Notes under the pieces: model-generated
The model's database searches: none
The model's input: the letters and a program-made list of their open reading frames with translations, nothing else
Told to the model about the DNA's origin: nothing
Assembly: GCF_023008585.1 (NCBI RefSeq)
Contig: NZ_CP095390.1
Location: 62,001-126,000 of the forward strand
Direction: 5' to 3'
Origin: Natribaculum breve
GTDB taxonomy: Archaea > Halobacteriota > Halobacteria > Halobacteriales > Natrialbaceae
DNA: 64,000 nucleotides
Program-made: the position numbers and the translations under genes
Shown: positions 9,418 to 17,513 of the stretch, piece after piece
Layout: the number at the start of each line of letters is the position of its first letter
How positions within the stretch are numbered: the stretch's first letter is position 1

Positions 9418-10550
9418 CGCGCGTACTGGTTGTCGACGACTCGCGATTCATGCGGACGGTAGTCGACAACGCGCTCTCTGCGGCGGGCTACGAGGTCCAG
9501 ACGGCGTCCGACGGCGAGGAGGCGGTCGAGATGGTCCCCGAGTACGACCCGGACGTCGTGACGATGGACGTCGAGATGCCCGGGATGGACGGAATCGAAG
9601 CAGTCGAACGGATCATGTCGTCACATCCGACCCCGATCCTGATGCTCAGCGCCTACACGGAACGTGGCGCAGATCCCACGCTCGACGCACTCGAGCGTGG
9701 CGCTGCGGATTTCCTTCACAAACCCGACGGTTCGGGATCGCGAAACATCGTCCACCTCACCGACGAACTCGTCGAGAAAGTCGACGACCTCGCGACGACC
9801 GACGTCTCCTCGCTCGCGCTGGCGCGTGCCGCGACGGCCATCGACGCCGTCAGTTCCGGCCGCCTCCGGCGAGCGGTCCCGGCTGGCGGATCGACCAGCG
9901 AAGCCGAGGCGACGACCGACGTCGAGCCGTCGCTCGATCCCGACGGCGAATACGTCGACGACCCGACGGTCGTCGTCGGCGCGTCGACCGGTGGTCCGAA
10001 GATCGTCGAACGACTGCTGGCGACGCTCCCGGCCGAACTCGAGGCGAAACTCCTCGTGGTCCAGCACATGCCCGCGGAGTTCACCGGACGGCTCGCGAAG
10101 CGACTCGACGACGAAAGCGATTACGACGTCCGGGAGGCCGACGACGGCGACCGGATCGGCGCTGGCGAAGCCCTCGTCGCTCGCGGCGGTTACCACCTCG
10201 AGGTGACGAACAACGCCGCCGGACAACTCCGCGTTCGACTCGACGACGGCGAGCGACTCCACGGCGTCCGACCGGCGATCGACGTCACGATGCAGACGGC
10301 GGCCGAGCGCGTCTCGGACCCGCTCGTCGGGGTCGTCCTGACGGGGATGGGACGCGACGGCGCTGCCGGGATCGAGGCGATCAAAGACGCCGGTGGTCGG
10401 ACGATCGCACAGGACGAGGCGACGAGTCCGGTCTTTGGCATCCCCTGTCAGGCGATCGAGACGGGCAGCGTCGACGAGGTCGCCCCTGCCGGCGCGATCG
10501 CCGAGCGAATCGTCGACGCCTGCAGAACGGACGGTGAGAACAATGAGTGA
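9414..10550 (+). CDS. cheB: chemotaxis protein-glutamate methylesterase CheB
   Basis: A 378-residue two-domain protein: receiver (about 1-120, phospho-acceptor D52 in MDVEMPG), a linker, and the methylesterase domain from about residue 180 with GASTGG (nucleophile Ser191), the VVQHMP histidine and LTGMGRDG aspartate. It removes methyl groups from transducers in adaptation, opposing CheR at the end of the same operon. Its stop lies inside the start of cheA with an 8-base overlap. Confidence 0.96.
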   Translation: MTRVLVVDDSRFMRTVVDNALSAAGYEVQTASDGEEAVEMVPEYDPDVVTMDVEMPGMDGIEAVERIMSSHPTPILMLSAYTERGADPTLDALERGAADFLHKPDGSGSRNIVHLTDELVEKVDDLATTDVSSLALARAATAIDAVSSGRLRRAVPAGGSTSEAEATTDVEPSLDPDGEYVDDPTVVVGASTGGPKIVERLLATLPAELEAKLLVVQHMPAEFTGRLAKRLDDESDYDVREADDGDRIGAGEALVARGGYHLEVTNNAAGQLRVRLDDGERLHGVRPAIDVTMQTAAERVSDPLVGVVLTGMGRDGAAGIEAIKDAGGRTIAQDEATSPVFGIPCQAIETGSVDEVAPAGAIAERIVDACRTDGENNE

Positions 10551-13500
10551 CTACTGGACCGACTTCGTTCAGGAAAGTGAAGAACACATCACGGAGTTGA
10601 ACAACTCGCTGCTGGCACTCGAGCGATCGCCCGACGACGAGGAGGCGATGGAGGCGATCTTCCGGACCGCACACACCCTGAAGGGGAACTGCGGGGCGAT
10701 GGGATTGACCCGGGCGAGCGACCTCGCACACGCGATCGAGGACCTCCTCGACGCGGTTCGTGCGGGAGACGCCACCGTCACGCCGGAACTCATGGACACC
10801 GTCTTCGACGGCGTCGACGAACTGGAGGCGATGATCGACGAGGTCGCCGCCCACGGCGAGGTCCGAACCGATCCGGCGTCGACGATCGACGCCCTCCGGG
10901 ACCAGATCGAAAGCGACGCGGCACACCTCTCTCCGCCGACCGACGACGAGATCGACGCCGTCCTCGAGGGGCTCGACGCGCCGACCGACGACGGTCACGA
11001 AGCGTACTTCGTCCGCCTCTCGATCGACGAAGACGGAGACGTGAACAACGGAATCCGCGTCGTCGACGCGCTGATCGACGCGTTCGACCTGATCGACACC
11101 GATCCGGGCCGCGAGACGATCGCGACCGGCGCGTACGGCGGCACGTTCGACGCCGTCTTCGGAACGCCGGTCGGCGAGAGTTCGATCGCCGCCGCACTCG
11201 AGCCGGTCGACGCCGTCACCGACTTCGAGATCGCCGTCGTGACCGACCGGTTCGAACCGGCGGCCACGACTGTCGACGACGAACTCGACGTCGACGACGA
11301 CCTCTCTCCCGAGGAGGCAAACGAGATGTCCGTCGACGAACTGCTCGGCGAGTTCGACGAGTTCGACGACCTCGACGCGATGGTCGAAGAGGTCGGCGAC
11401 GTCAGCGCGTTCGACGACATGGGCGAGGCCGGGTCGTTCGACGACCTGTTCGAGGACGAAGACGACCTCGAGCCCGAGTCGGCGGCTTCCGAGGCAGGCG
11501 ACGAAGCCACCGAGGCGAGCGACGACGAGTCCGAAAGCGACGTGGACGACGCCGACGACGTCGACGACGCGAGTGCCGTCTTCGACGAACTCAAAGAGGA
11601 AGTCGAGATGGTCGGCTTCGACGAGTTACAGGACGAACTCGACGACCTCGAGTTCGACGAGTTCGACGAAGACGAGGTCGGGATGGACGAACTCCTCGGC
11701 GACGACGTGGACGTCGACGATCCCTCGTTCCTCGAGGTCGACGCGAGCGACGCGGAAGACTCCCTCGTCGAGTCCGAGCCGAACGACGACGCGACGGCGA
11801 CAGACCCGACGGGAGACGCCGACCGGACGGAAAAGGTCACGACGACCGATCCGGTCGACGACCTCGAGTTCGGCGAGGACGGCCTCGAGGCGGATTCGGA
11901 TGCCGATCCCGATCCAGAACCGATCGACGGCGTCACTGCCGACGCCGACGACCGACTCGAGGAGTCCACGGAGGTCGAGTTCGACGAGGACGCGGTCGAA
12001 TCCGACGACGAGACGGTCGAGGGACGCGACGAAGACGTCGCGGCCGACGAGTCCACGGCAGACGAGGACGACCCCGTCGACGTCGAACCAGAAGACGGAG
12101 CGACGGACGATTTCGGCGGCGCGTTCGAACGCGAGCCGACGGACGCGTCGTTCACCGACTCGACCGACGAGACGGCGTTCACTGACTCGACCGACGAGAC
12201 GGATCCGTTCGCGGACGCGACGCTCGAGGACGACGGGCTCGAGACGATCGAGGGCGGATTCGACGACGGCTTCGACGAGGAATTTGCCGGCTCGAGCGTC
12301 GACGCGTTCGACGATGGGATCGACGAGCCGACCGCTGGCGAGTTCGCCGAGTCGGCCGTTACCGATTCGGTCGGCGAGTTCGACGTTACGGGATCGGTCG
12401 ACGACCACGCCGTATCGGACACCGGGTTCGCCTCGGCGGACGAAGCCGGAGAGACCGTCGGCGACGAGGAGTCGGGGCCCGCCTCGAGAGACGCTCGAGA
12501 GTCGCCGACCGCCGACGAGGAGTCGGGGCCCGCCTCGAGAGACGCTCGAGAGTCGCCGACCGCCGACGACAGCGGGCTGGTGATCCCCGACATCACCGTT
12601 CCCGACGTCGACGACCGGCCGGAGACCGACGAAACGACCGACCAGATCCAGTCTGTGCGAGTCGACGTCGACCAGATCGACTCCCTGCTCAACCTCGTCG
12701 AGGGGCTCGTCACGAGTCGTGTTCGTCTCCGACACGCGATCGAGTCGGGTGCGGACCTGATGACGATCGACAGGGAACTCGACGACTTAGACGACATCAC
12801 GTCCGACCTGCAAGAGACGGTTATGGATATCCGTCTCGTGCCGCTTCAGACGGTCGTGAGTCGATTGCCGCGCGTCGTCCGTGACATCGCTCGAGAGCAG
12901 GACAAAGACGTCGCCCTCGAGATGTCGGGTGAAGACGTCGAACTCGACCGGAGCATCCTCGATCGGATCGGCGACCCGCTTATCCACCTGGTTCGAAACG
13001 CCGTCGATCACGGCATCGAGCCGCCGGAAGAGCGCGAAGCGGCGGGCAAGCCCCGCGAGGGAACCGTCGAACTGCGCGCCGATCGCGCCCGCGACCGCGT
13101 CACGATCGAGATCGAAGACGACGGCAGCGGGCTCGATCCGGATCGGCTCCGCTCGGCCGCCGTCGACGCCGACGTCCTCACCGAAGCGGAGGCCGCGGAC
13201 CTCTCTGACGACGACGCGTACGAACTCGTCTTCCATCCCGGTCTGTCGACGGCCGACGAAGTCACCGACATCAGCGGTCGCGGCGTCGGGATGGACGTCG
13301 TCAGGCGAACGATCGACGACCTCGACGGGACCGTGTCGGTCGAGAGCGAGCCTGGCGAGGGGACGACGTTCACGCTGTCTCTCCCCGTGACGGTCGCGAT
13401 CGCGGACGTCCTGTTCGTCGAGAGCGGCAGCGAAGAGTTCGGCGTCCCGACGAAGGTCGTCCACGACGTCGAAACGGCGGCGGCCGTCGAGTCGGGGCAA

Positions 13501-13779
13501 AATCCGGACTTCCTCGAGTCCGACGGCGAGGACGTCCCCGTCGTCGACCTCGCCGACGCGCTCGACACGCCCGACGACGCTGCGACCGACGACGGCATGT
13601 TCGTCCGCATCCGTGACGGGGTCCGCCCCGTCGCCTTACGGTGTGACGAAGTTCACAGCCAACAGGAGGTCGTCGTCAAGCCGTTCGAAGGGTTCATGGG
13701 AGACATTCCCGGGTTGAGCGGCGCGACGGTTCGCGGCCGGGGCGAAGTGATCAACATTCTAGACGTGAAGACGCTATGA
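10543..13779 (+). CDS. cheA: chemotaxis histidine kinase CheA with very long acidic linker
   Basis: The ATG at 10543 overlaps the cheB stop and gives 1078 residues, against about 650-700 in most CheA proteins. Order: Hpt domain with His44 in AHTLKG; a diverged P2-like region (about 150-240); an Asp/Glu-rich linker (about 245-700); dimerisation domain; ATPase with N box HLVRNAVDHG near residue 814 and G boxes EDDGSGLD and SGRGVGMDV; C-terminal CheW-like regulatory domain. The linker contains a perfect 51-bp tandem duplication. CheA autophosphorylates on His44 and passes phosphate to CheY and CheB. Confidence 0.96.
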   Translation: MSDYWTDFVQESEEHITELNNSLLALERSPDDEEAMEAIFRTAHTLKGNCGAMGLTRASDLAHAIEDLLDAVRAGDATVTPELMDTVFDGVDELEAMIDEVAAHGEVRTDPASTIDALRDQIESDAAHLSPPTDDEIDAVLEGLDAPTDDGHEAYFVRLSIDEDGDVNNGIRVVDALIDAFDLIDTDPGRETIATGAYGGTFDAVFGTPVGESSIAAALEPVDAVTDFEIAVVTDRFEPAATTVDDELDVDDDLSPEEANEMSVDELLGEFDEFDDLDAMVEEVGDVSAFDDMGEAGSFDDLFEDEDDLEPESAASEAGDEATEASDDESESDVDDADDVDDASAVFDELKEEVEMVGFDELQDELDDLEFDEFDEDEVGMDELLGDDVDVDDPSFLEVDASDAEDSLVESEPNDDATATDPTGDADRTEKVTTTDPVDDLEFGEDGLEADSDADPDPEPIDGVTADADDRLEESTEVEFDEDAVESDDETVEGRDEDVAADESTADEDDPVDVEPEDGATDDFGGAFEREPTDASFTDSTDETAFTDSTDETDPFADATLEDDGLETIEGGFDDGFDEEFAGSSVDAFDDGIDEPTAGEFAESAVTDSVGEFDVTGSVDDHAVSDTGFASADEAGETVGDEESGPASRDARESPTADEESGPASRDARESPTADDSGLVIPDITVPDVDDRPETDETTDQIQSVRVDVDQIDSLLNLVEGLVTSRVRLRHAIESGADLMTIDRELDDLDDITSDLQETVMDIRLVPLQTVVSRLPRVVRDIAREQDKDVALEMSGEDVELDRSILDRIGDPLIHLVRNAVDHGIEPPEEREAAGKPREGTVELRADRARDRVTIEIEDDGSGLDPDRLRSAAVDADVLTEAEAADLSDDDAYELVFHPGLSTADEVTDISGRGVGMDVVRRTIDDLDGTVSVESEPGEGTTFTLSLPVTVAIADVLFVESGSEEFGVPTKVVHDVETAAAVESGQNPDFLESDGEDVPVVDLADALDTPDDAATDDGMFVRIRDGVRPVALRCDEVHSQQEVVVKPFEGFMGDIPGLSGATVRGRGEVINILDVKTL
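12151..12204 (+). repeat. 27-bp in-frame tandem repeat in cheA linker
   Basis: Two copies of a 9-codon unit encoding FTDSTDETA-type sequence; the second copy ends in Asp instead of Ala and differs by a few bases. It lies in the acidic linker of CheA and keeps the reading frame. Confidence 0.75.
12463..12564 (+). repeat. perfect 51-bp tandem duplication in cheA linker
   Basis: Two identical 51-bp units (12463-12513 and 12514-12564) encode the 17-residue unit DEESGPASRDARESPTA twice. Identity at every base points to a recent slippage or unequal-crossover event. It is in frame and only lengthens the linker. Confidence 0.95.
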
Positions 13780-13808
13780 ACGACAGCGAACACTACGGAG
13801 ATATTTAG
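13776..13808 (+). other. 10-codon ORF coupled to the cheA stop
   Basis: An ATG overlaps the cheA TGA (ATGA) and opens MNDSEHYGDI before a TAG, four bases before the cheC start at 13813. It may serve only to hand ribosomes from cheA to cheC across the gap, or be chance. There is no evidence for a functional peptide. Confidence 0.25.
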
Positions 13809-13812
13809 GACG

Positions 13813-14412
13813 ATGATGGTCGATATCAGGAAGCTAAGTTTCATCAACGAAATGGCAAAAGTCGGGACGAACGGCGTCGCCGACAACATGAGCAAACTGA
13901 CGGGCGAAGACGCCCGGATGGAGGTAACGAAGACGAACTTCATCGACGTCGAGGACATCAAGTCACAACTCGACGCGGGCAAGCGAGTCGGCGTCCGGGT
14001 GCGACTGCTCGATCCGCCACACGGGCACATTCTCGTCCTCTTCCCCGAAGAGAGCGCGAAGAAGATCACCGCGATCATGCTTCGCGACGTCGTCGACGAC
14101 ATGTCGAGCGTCTCCGGGAAGATGGCCCGCAGCGCGGTCGAAGAGATGGGCAACATGATGGCGAGCGGATTCATCGACGGCTGGGCCGACGTCCTCGGTC
14201 GCGGCATCGATATCGCCGCACCACAGCTCGTGTACGCACCCGCCGGAGAAGTCGTCGTTCGAACCGCTGGCCTGGGTGGTGACGACCTCGCACTGTTTTT
14301 CGACTCGAACCTGTCCGTGCCGAGCTACCAGCTCGAGGCCGAAATCTATGCCCTCCCCGACCTGGAGGAGTTCGTCGAGATGGTCAACGGGATCGAAGTC
14401 CAGACGACATGA
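13813..14412 (+). CDS. cheC: CheC-family CheY-P phosphatase, single domain
   Basis: A 199-residue CheC domain. The phosphatase signature is intact in the first half-site: SAVEEMGNMM with the ExxN pair, followed by the family segment GFIDGWAD. CheC removes phosphate from CheY-P and binds CheD. The downstream cheC2 starts with a four-base ATGA overlap. ATG codons at 13813 and 13816 are both possible starts; the first is used. Confidence 0.92.
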   Translation: MMVDIRKLSFINEMAKVGTNGVADNMSKLTGEDARMEVTKTNFIDVEDIKSQLDAGKRVGVRVRLLDPPHGHILVLFPEESAKKITAIMLRDVVDDMSSVSGKMARSAVEEMGNMMASGFIDGWADVLGRGIDIAAPQLVYAPAGEVVVRTAGLGGDDLALFFDSNLSVPSYQLEAEIYALPDLEEFVEMVNGIEVQTT

Positions 14413-15656
14413 AACTCGACGTCAACGCACTGGGAACGTTCTACCGGATCGCCCGCGAGGGAGCCGGACTCGCGGCCGGTAGACTGACGCGGATGACGGG
14501 CGTCGACACGCGGGTCGGTGTGACGAAGTTGAACTTCATGCGTGGCAAGGAGATCCGACGCGACTTCGAAGACGGGACCGAGAAAGTCGGCGTCCGCGTC
14601 GAACTGAGCGGCGGACTCGAGGGCCACTCGGTCATGGTCTTCGACCGCGACAGCGCGCTTCGAATCGTGAAGACGCTGCTCTCGGAATCCGACGCCGAGG
14701 AGTTCGACGAGATGAACAGAAGCGCCACCACCGAGGTCGGCCACATCATGAACAGCGGGTTCATCGACGGCTGGGCCGACGTCTTGGAGACGGTCATCGA
14801 CGTCTCGACGCCCGAGTTCGTCGAGGGCCGATCTGTCGAACTGTTCTTCGGCGACAGCGACGAGATGCCCGGCGAAGACGACCTCGCGTTGCTGTTCCAG
14901 AGCCACATCGAGGCCGTCGGTACCGAGATCGCCTTCAGTCACTACCTGTTCCCGGAGCACGATTCGATGGCGTCGCTGCTCGACCGTCTCCGTACCAGCG
15001 GCGGGATCGAGTACGACAAACTCGACGGCTTCGATCGCATGGCCCAGCAGGGAGCCGAGGAAGTCGCGAATACGGCGACGACGCTCACCGGGATCGAAAC
15101 CAGCGTCGAGATTCGACGGCTGAACTTCCTCTCGCTCGAGGCGATCCCACAGGAAGTCGCAGATCGGATGCTCGTCGGCATCGCCTTCGAGTTCGACGGC
15201 ATTCCGAGTGGCTACCTCCTGTTTCTGTTCGACGAGGAGTCGGCCCACGAGATCGTCGACGCCATGGTGCCGATGGAGTCCGACGAGGAGGGCTTCGACG
15301 AGATGGAAAAGAGCGCGATCAAAGAACTCGGGAACATCATGGCCAGTGGCTTCCTCGACGGCTGGGCGAACGTCCTCGATACGACGATCGACCACTCGAC
15401 GCCGGAGTTCATCCACGACCTCGGGGCGGCCGCGGTCGATCCGGTCATCATCCAGCTCGGAGAGAACCAGGACTTCGCGTTCGTCTTCGACACGGTCGTG
15501 GTCGCCGACGGTCGGGAGTTCGACTGCGAGATCTACGCGATTCCCGACGAGGACGACCTCGAGCGAGCGTTGAACGACCTCGACGTCGACCGGGTCGACG
15601 ACACCCCGACCACCGCTGAGTTCCAGGAAGTCGAGAACACGTCGGGTGACTCATGA
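14409..15656 (+). CDS. tandem two-domain CheC-family protein
   Basis: A 415-residue protein made of two CheC domains (about 1-195 and 205-395), each with an N-terminal KLNFM/RRLNFL segment and a GF(I/L)DGWA segment. The second domain keeps the catalytic ExxN pair (KELGN); the first has His in place of the Asn (TEVGH), so it may bind CheY-P or CheD without hydrolysing. Coupled by ATGA to cheC before it and to the ORF after it. It is probably a second phosphatase or a scaffold for adaptation. Confidence 0.9.
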   Translation: MKLDVNALGTFYRIAREGAGLAAGRLTRMTGVDTRVGVTKLNFMRGKEIRRDFEDGTEKVGVRVELSGGLEGHSVMVFDRDSALRIVKTLLSESDAEEFDEMNRSATTEVGHIMNSGFIDGWADVLETVIDVSTPEFVEGRSVELFFGDSDEMPGEDDLALLFQSHIEAVGTEIAFSHYLFPEHDSMASLLDRLRTSGGIEYDKLDGFDRMAQQGAEEVANTATTLTGIETSVEIRRLNFLSLEAIPQEVADRMLVGIAFEFDGIPSGYLLFLFDEESAHEIVDAMVPMESDEEGFDEMEKSAIKELGNIMASGFLDGWANVLDTTIDHSTPEFIHDLGAAAVDPVIIQLGENQDFAFVFDTVVVADGREFDCEIYAIPDEDDLERALNDLDVDRVDDTPTTAEFQEVENTSGDS

Positions 15657-15892
15657 TCGAAGCTGCTGACGCCCGTCACGAGGTGGTCTCCGTCGACCCG
15701 TGTTCGTCGACCCGACTGACCGTCGGTGACGCCGCAAGCGGACGGGACGCGACGCGCGGTCGTATCGACGTCCAACCAGTCGCCGGCCAGCGCGCGGTGG
15801 TCGGTCGCGCGGTCGACGCGCATCCTCGCCCCCGCCCCCACCCCCACACCCACACCCATCGAGGGGCGCACTTCCGCGCCGTCACACCATGA
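15653..15892 (+). CDS. 79-residue ORF coupled at both ends within the che operon, unknown
   Basis: It starts on the stop of the tandem CheC gene (ATGA) and its own stop overlaps the cheD ATG (ATGA). The product is unusual for this genome: Arg/Ala rich, not acidic, with a His/Pro run (PRPHPHTHTH) encoded by a C-rich near-repeat at 15827-15858. I recognise no family. It could be a small chemotaxis protein, a decayed gene kept for coupling, or a spacer without protein function. Confidence 0.4.
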   Translation: MIEAADARHEVVSVDPCSSTRLTVGDAASGRDATRGRIDVQPVAGQRAVVGRAVDAHPRPRPHPHTHTHRGAHFRAVTP

Positions 15893-16404
15893 AAACGTAC
15901 GGAAGCGAACCAGGGATTCCGGACCCGGTACAGGTCGGCATCGCCGAACTGGCCGTAACCGAAGGCGACGACACCCTCAAGTCCTACGGGCTCGGGTCGT
16001 GTCTCGCGATCGCCCTCTACGATCCGGACTCGGGCATCGGCGGGCTCGCACACGTCATGCTCCCGAACGGTGACGAGGCCGAAAACAGCGACCAGAAACC
16101 CGGCAAGTACGCCGACACGGCGATCCGGGCGCTCCTCCGGCGAATGGTCGAGCGCGGGGCGAGTTACACGTCCGTCGAGGCCAAGATCGCCGGCGGGAGC
16201 GACATGTTCGAGTTCGAGAGTTTCGACGAGAGCGTCGGCCAGCGAAACGTCGAGGCGGCGATCGACGAACTCGAGAAACTCGGCGTCCCGCTGATCGACG
16301 AGGACACCGGCGGCAAACACGGCCGAACCGTCGAGTTCACGCCAGCGACGGGGACGCTCTCGGTCCAGACCGCAAACGGCGACGCTGGAGTGACGGAACT
16401 GTGA
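15889..16404 (+). CDS. cheD: chemoreceptor glutamine deamidase CheD
   Basis: A 171-residue CheD. The catalytic Cys38 lies in GLGSCLAI and His55 in GGLAHVMLP, at the spacing expected for the cysteine-histidine deamidase; AKIAGGSDMF follows. CheD converts receptor Gln to Glu and is bound by CheC, whose genes precede it. Its TGA overlaps the GTG start of cheR. Confidence 0.95.
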   Translation: MKTYGSEPGIPDPVQVGIAELAVTEGDDTLKSYGLGSCLAIALYDPDSGIGGLAHVMLPNGDEAENSDQKPGKYADTAIRALLRRMVERGASYTSVEAKIAGGSDMFEFESFDESVGQRNVEAAIDELEKLGVPLIDEDTGGKHGRTVEFTPATGTLSVQTANGDAGVTEL

Positions 16405-17237
16405 CGGCCGACGCAGACGCGTTCGGGAAACTGCTCGAGTACGTCGAAGAGGAGTTGTCGTTCGCGACGAGCCACTACAACGACGGCTACCTCGACAGGC
16501 GGATCTCCTCGCGCATGCGCCGGACCCAGACGACCACCTACGAGGAGTACCTCGAACTGCTCCGGACGACCACCGACGAACAGGAGGCGCTGCTCGAGTC
16601 GATGAGCATCAACGTCACCGGCTTCTTTCGCAATCCGGACGTCTGGGAGGGGATCCGGGACGTCCTCCGGACGCTCTCGAGGGCGAACGACTCCGTCCAC
16701 GTCTGGAGCGCTGCCTGTGCCGACGGTCGTGAACCCTACTCGCTGTCGATGCTCGCACACGCCGACCCGGGGATCGACGCCGCTTCCGTTCACGTTCTCG
16801 CGACCGATATCAGCGAAACGGCACTCGCGACGGCCCGCCGAGGCGTCTACGAGGAGTCTCGAACCGTCGACATCGGCGACCAACTCGAGTTTCTCCCGAA
16901 CTACGGACGGTTCGTCGACCGATCGGACGGGACCTTCCGCGTCGTCGACGAGGTCAAACGGAACGTAACGTTCGAACGCCACGACCTCATCAACGACGAT
17001 CCCAAGTCCGGCTTCGACGTGGTCGTCTGCCGAAACCTCTTCATCTACATCGACAGCGAGTACAAACAGTCGATGCTCGAGACGATCGCGAAGTCGCTTC
17101 GTCCCGGAGGGTACCTCGTCATCGGGAAAGCCGAGACGATCCCGCCGGAGCTCAAATCGTCGTTTCGAGCGCGTGACGGACGGTTGCGGATCTATCAGCG
17201 CGAAGCGACGGAGTCGCACTCGGCGACCACGAACTGA
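16401..17237 (+). CDS. cheR: chemotaxis protein-glutamate methyltransferase CheR
   Basis: A 278-residue SAM-dependent enzyme that methylates transducer glutamates. The N-terminal helical domain has YNDGYLDRRISSRMRR and the catalytic domain has NVTGFFRNPDVW, the SAM-binding WSAACADGREPYSL and VVCRNLFIYID. It starts with GTG overlapping the cheD stop. It is the last gene of the cheY-cheR run; a family A element follows. Confidence 0.95.
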   Translation: MTADADAFGKLLEYVEEELSFATSHYNDGYLDRRISSRMRRTQTTTYEEYLELLRTTTDEQEALLESMSINVTGFFRNPDVWEGIRDVLRTLSRANDSVHVWSAACADGREPYSLSMLAHADPGIDAASVHVLATDISETALATARRGVYEESRTVDIGDQLEFLPNYGRFVDRSDGTFRVVDEVKRNVTFERHDLINDDPKSGFDVVVCRNLFIYIDSEYKQSMLETIAKSLRPGGYLVIGKAETIPPELKSSFRARDGRLRIYQREATESHSATTN

Positions 17238-17277
17238 TTCGCTAGTGGCCAGGTGTGGCCTGCCGACGTCGTCCTGA

Positions 17278-17384
17278 CACCATCGGACAGCGATCGGTAA
17301 CCACTCGATCGCGCCTCGAGGTCCGTCGCCAGCGGCGACGGCCGCTGGCGTGTGATCGGCTCTGAACCGCGCTGTCCGACAGTA
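17278..17384 (+). mobile_element. family A palindromic element A4 (107 bp, diverged)
   Basis: It aligns along its length with A2 read in reverse: ends CACCATCGGACAG and CTGTCCGACAGTA, central GTCGCC-agc-GGCGAC hairpin, and the shared CTGAACCG stretch. Flanking triplets are TGA (17275-17277) and CGA (17385-17387). More diverged than A1-A3, so probably an older insertion. It sits 40 bp after cheR. Confidence 0.65.
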
Positions 17385-17445
17385 CGAAAACGATAGTAGA
17401 ACAGCACGAAAGCGATAGTAGAACAGTACGAAAGCGGTAGTACGC
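17380..17445 (+). repeat. three 22-bp tandem repeats at the end of element A4
   Basis: Units at 17380-17401, 17402-17423 and 17424-17445, each of the form CAGTACGAAAGCGATAGTAG plus two bases, with a few changes. The first unit begins in the last five bases of element A4, so the array grew from the element edge. It lies between the converging cheR and transducer genes. Confidence 0.85.
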
Positions 17446-17513
17446 TCACTCGCGAGCGAGGAGCGTTGATGCCGGTGGATCAGCGAGCCAAACCGTCGAA
17501 TCGAACGGGGGCG

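Noticed and set aside
10995..12800. 601-codon Ser-rich frame opposite the CheA linker
   Set aside because: It is the antisense reading of Asp/Glu codons (GAC/GAG), which gives Ser/Val runs; no independent support.
15827..15858. CRISPR or regulatory repeat in the C-rich tract before cheD
   Set aside because: Simple C/A-rich sequence within a coupled ORF; no regular repeat-spacer pattern. No CRISPR array was seen anywhere in the window.
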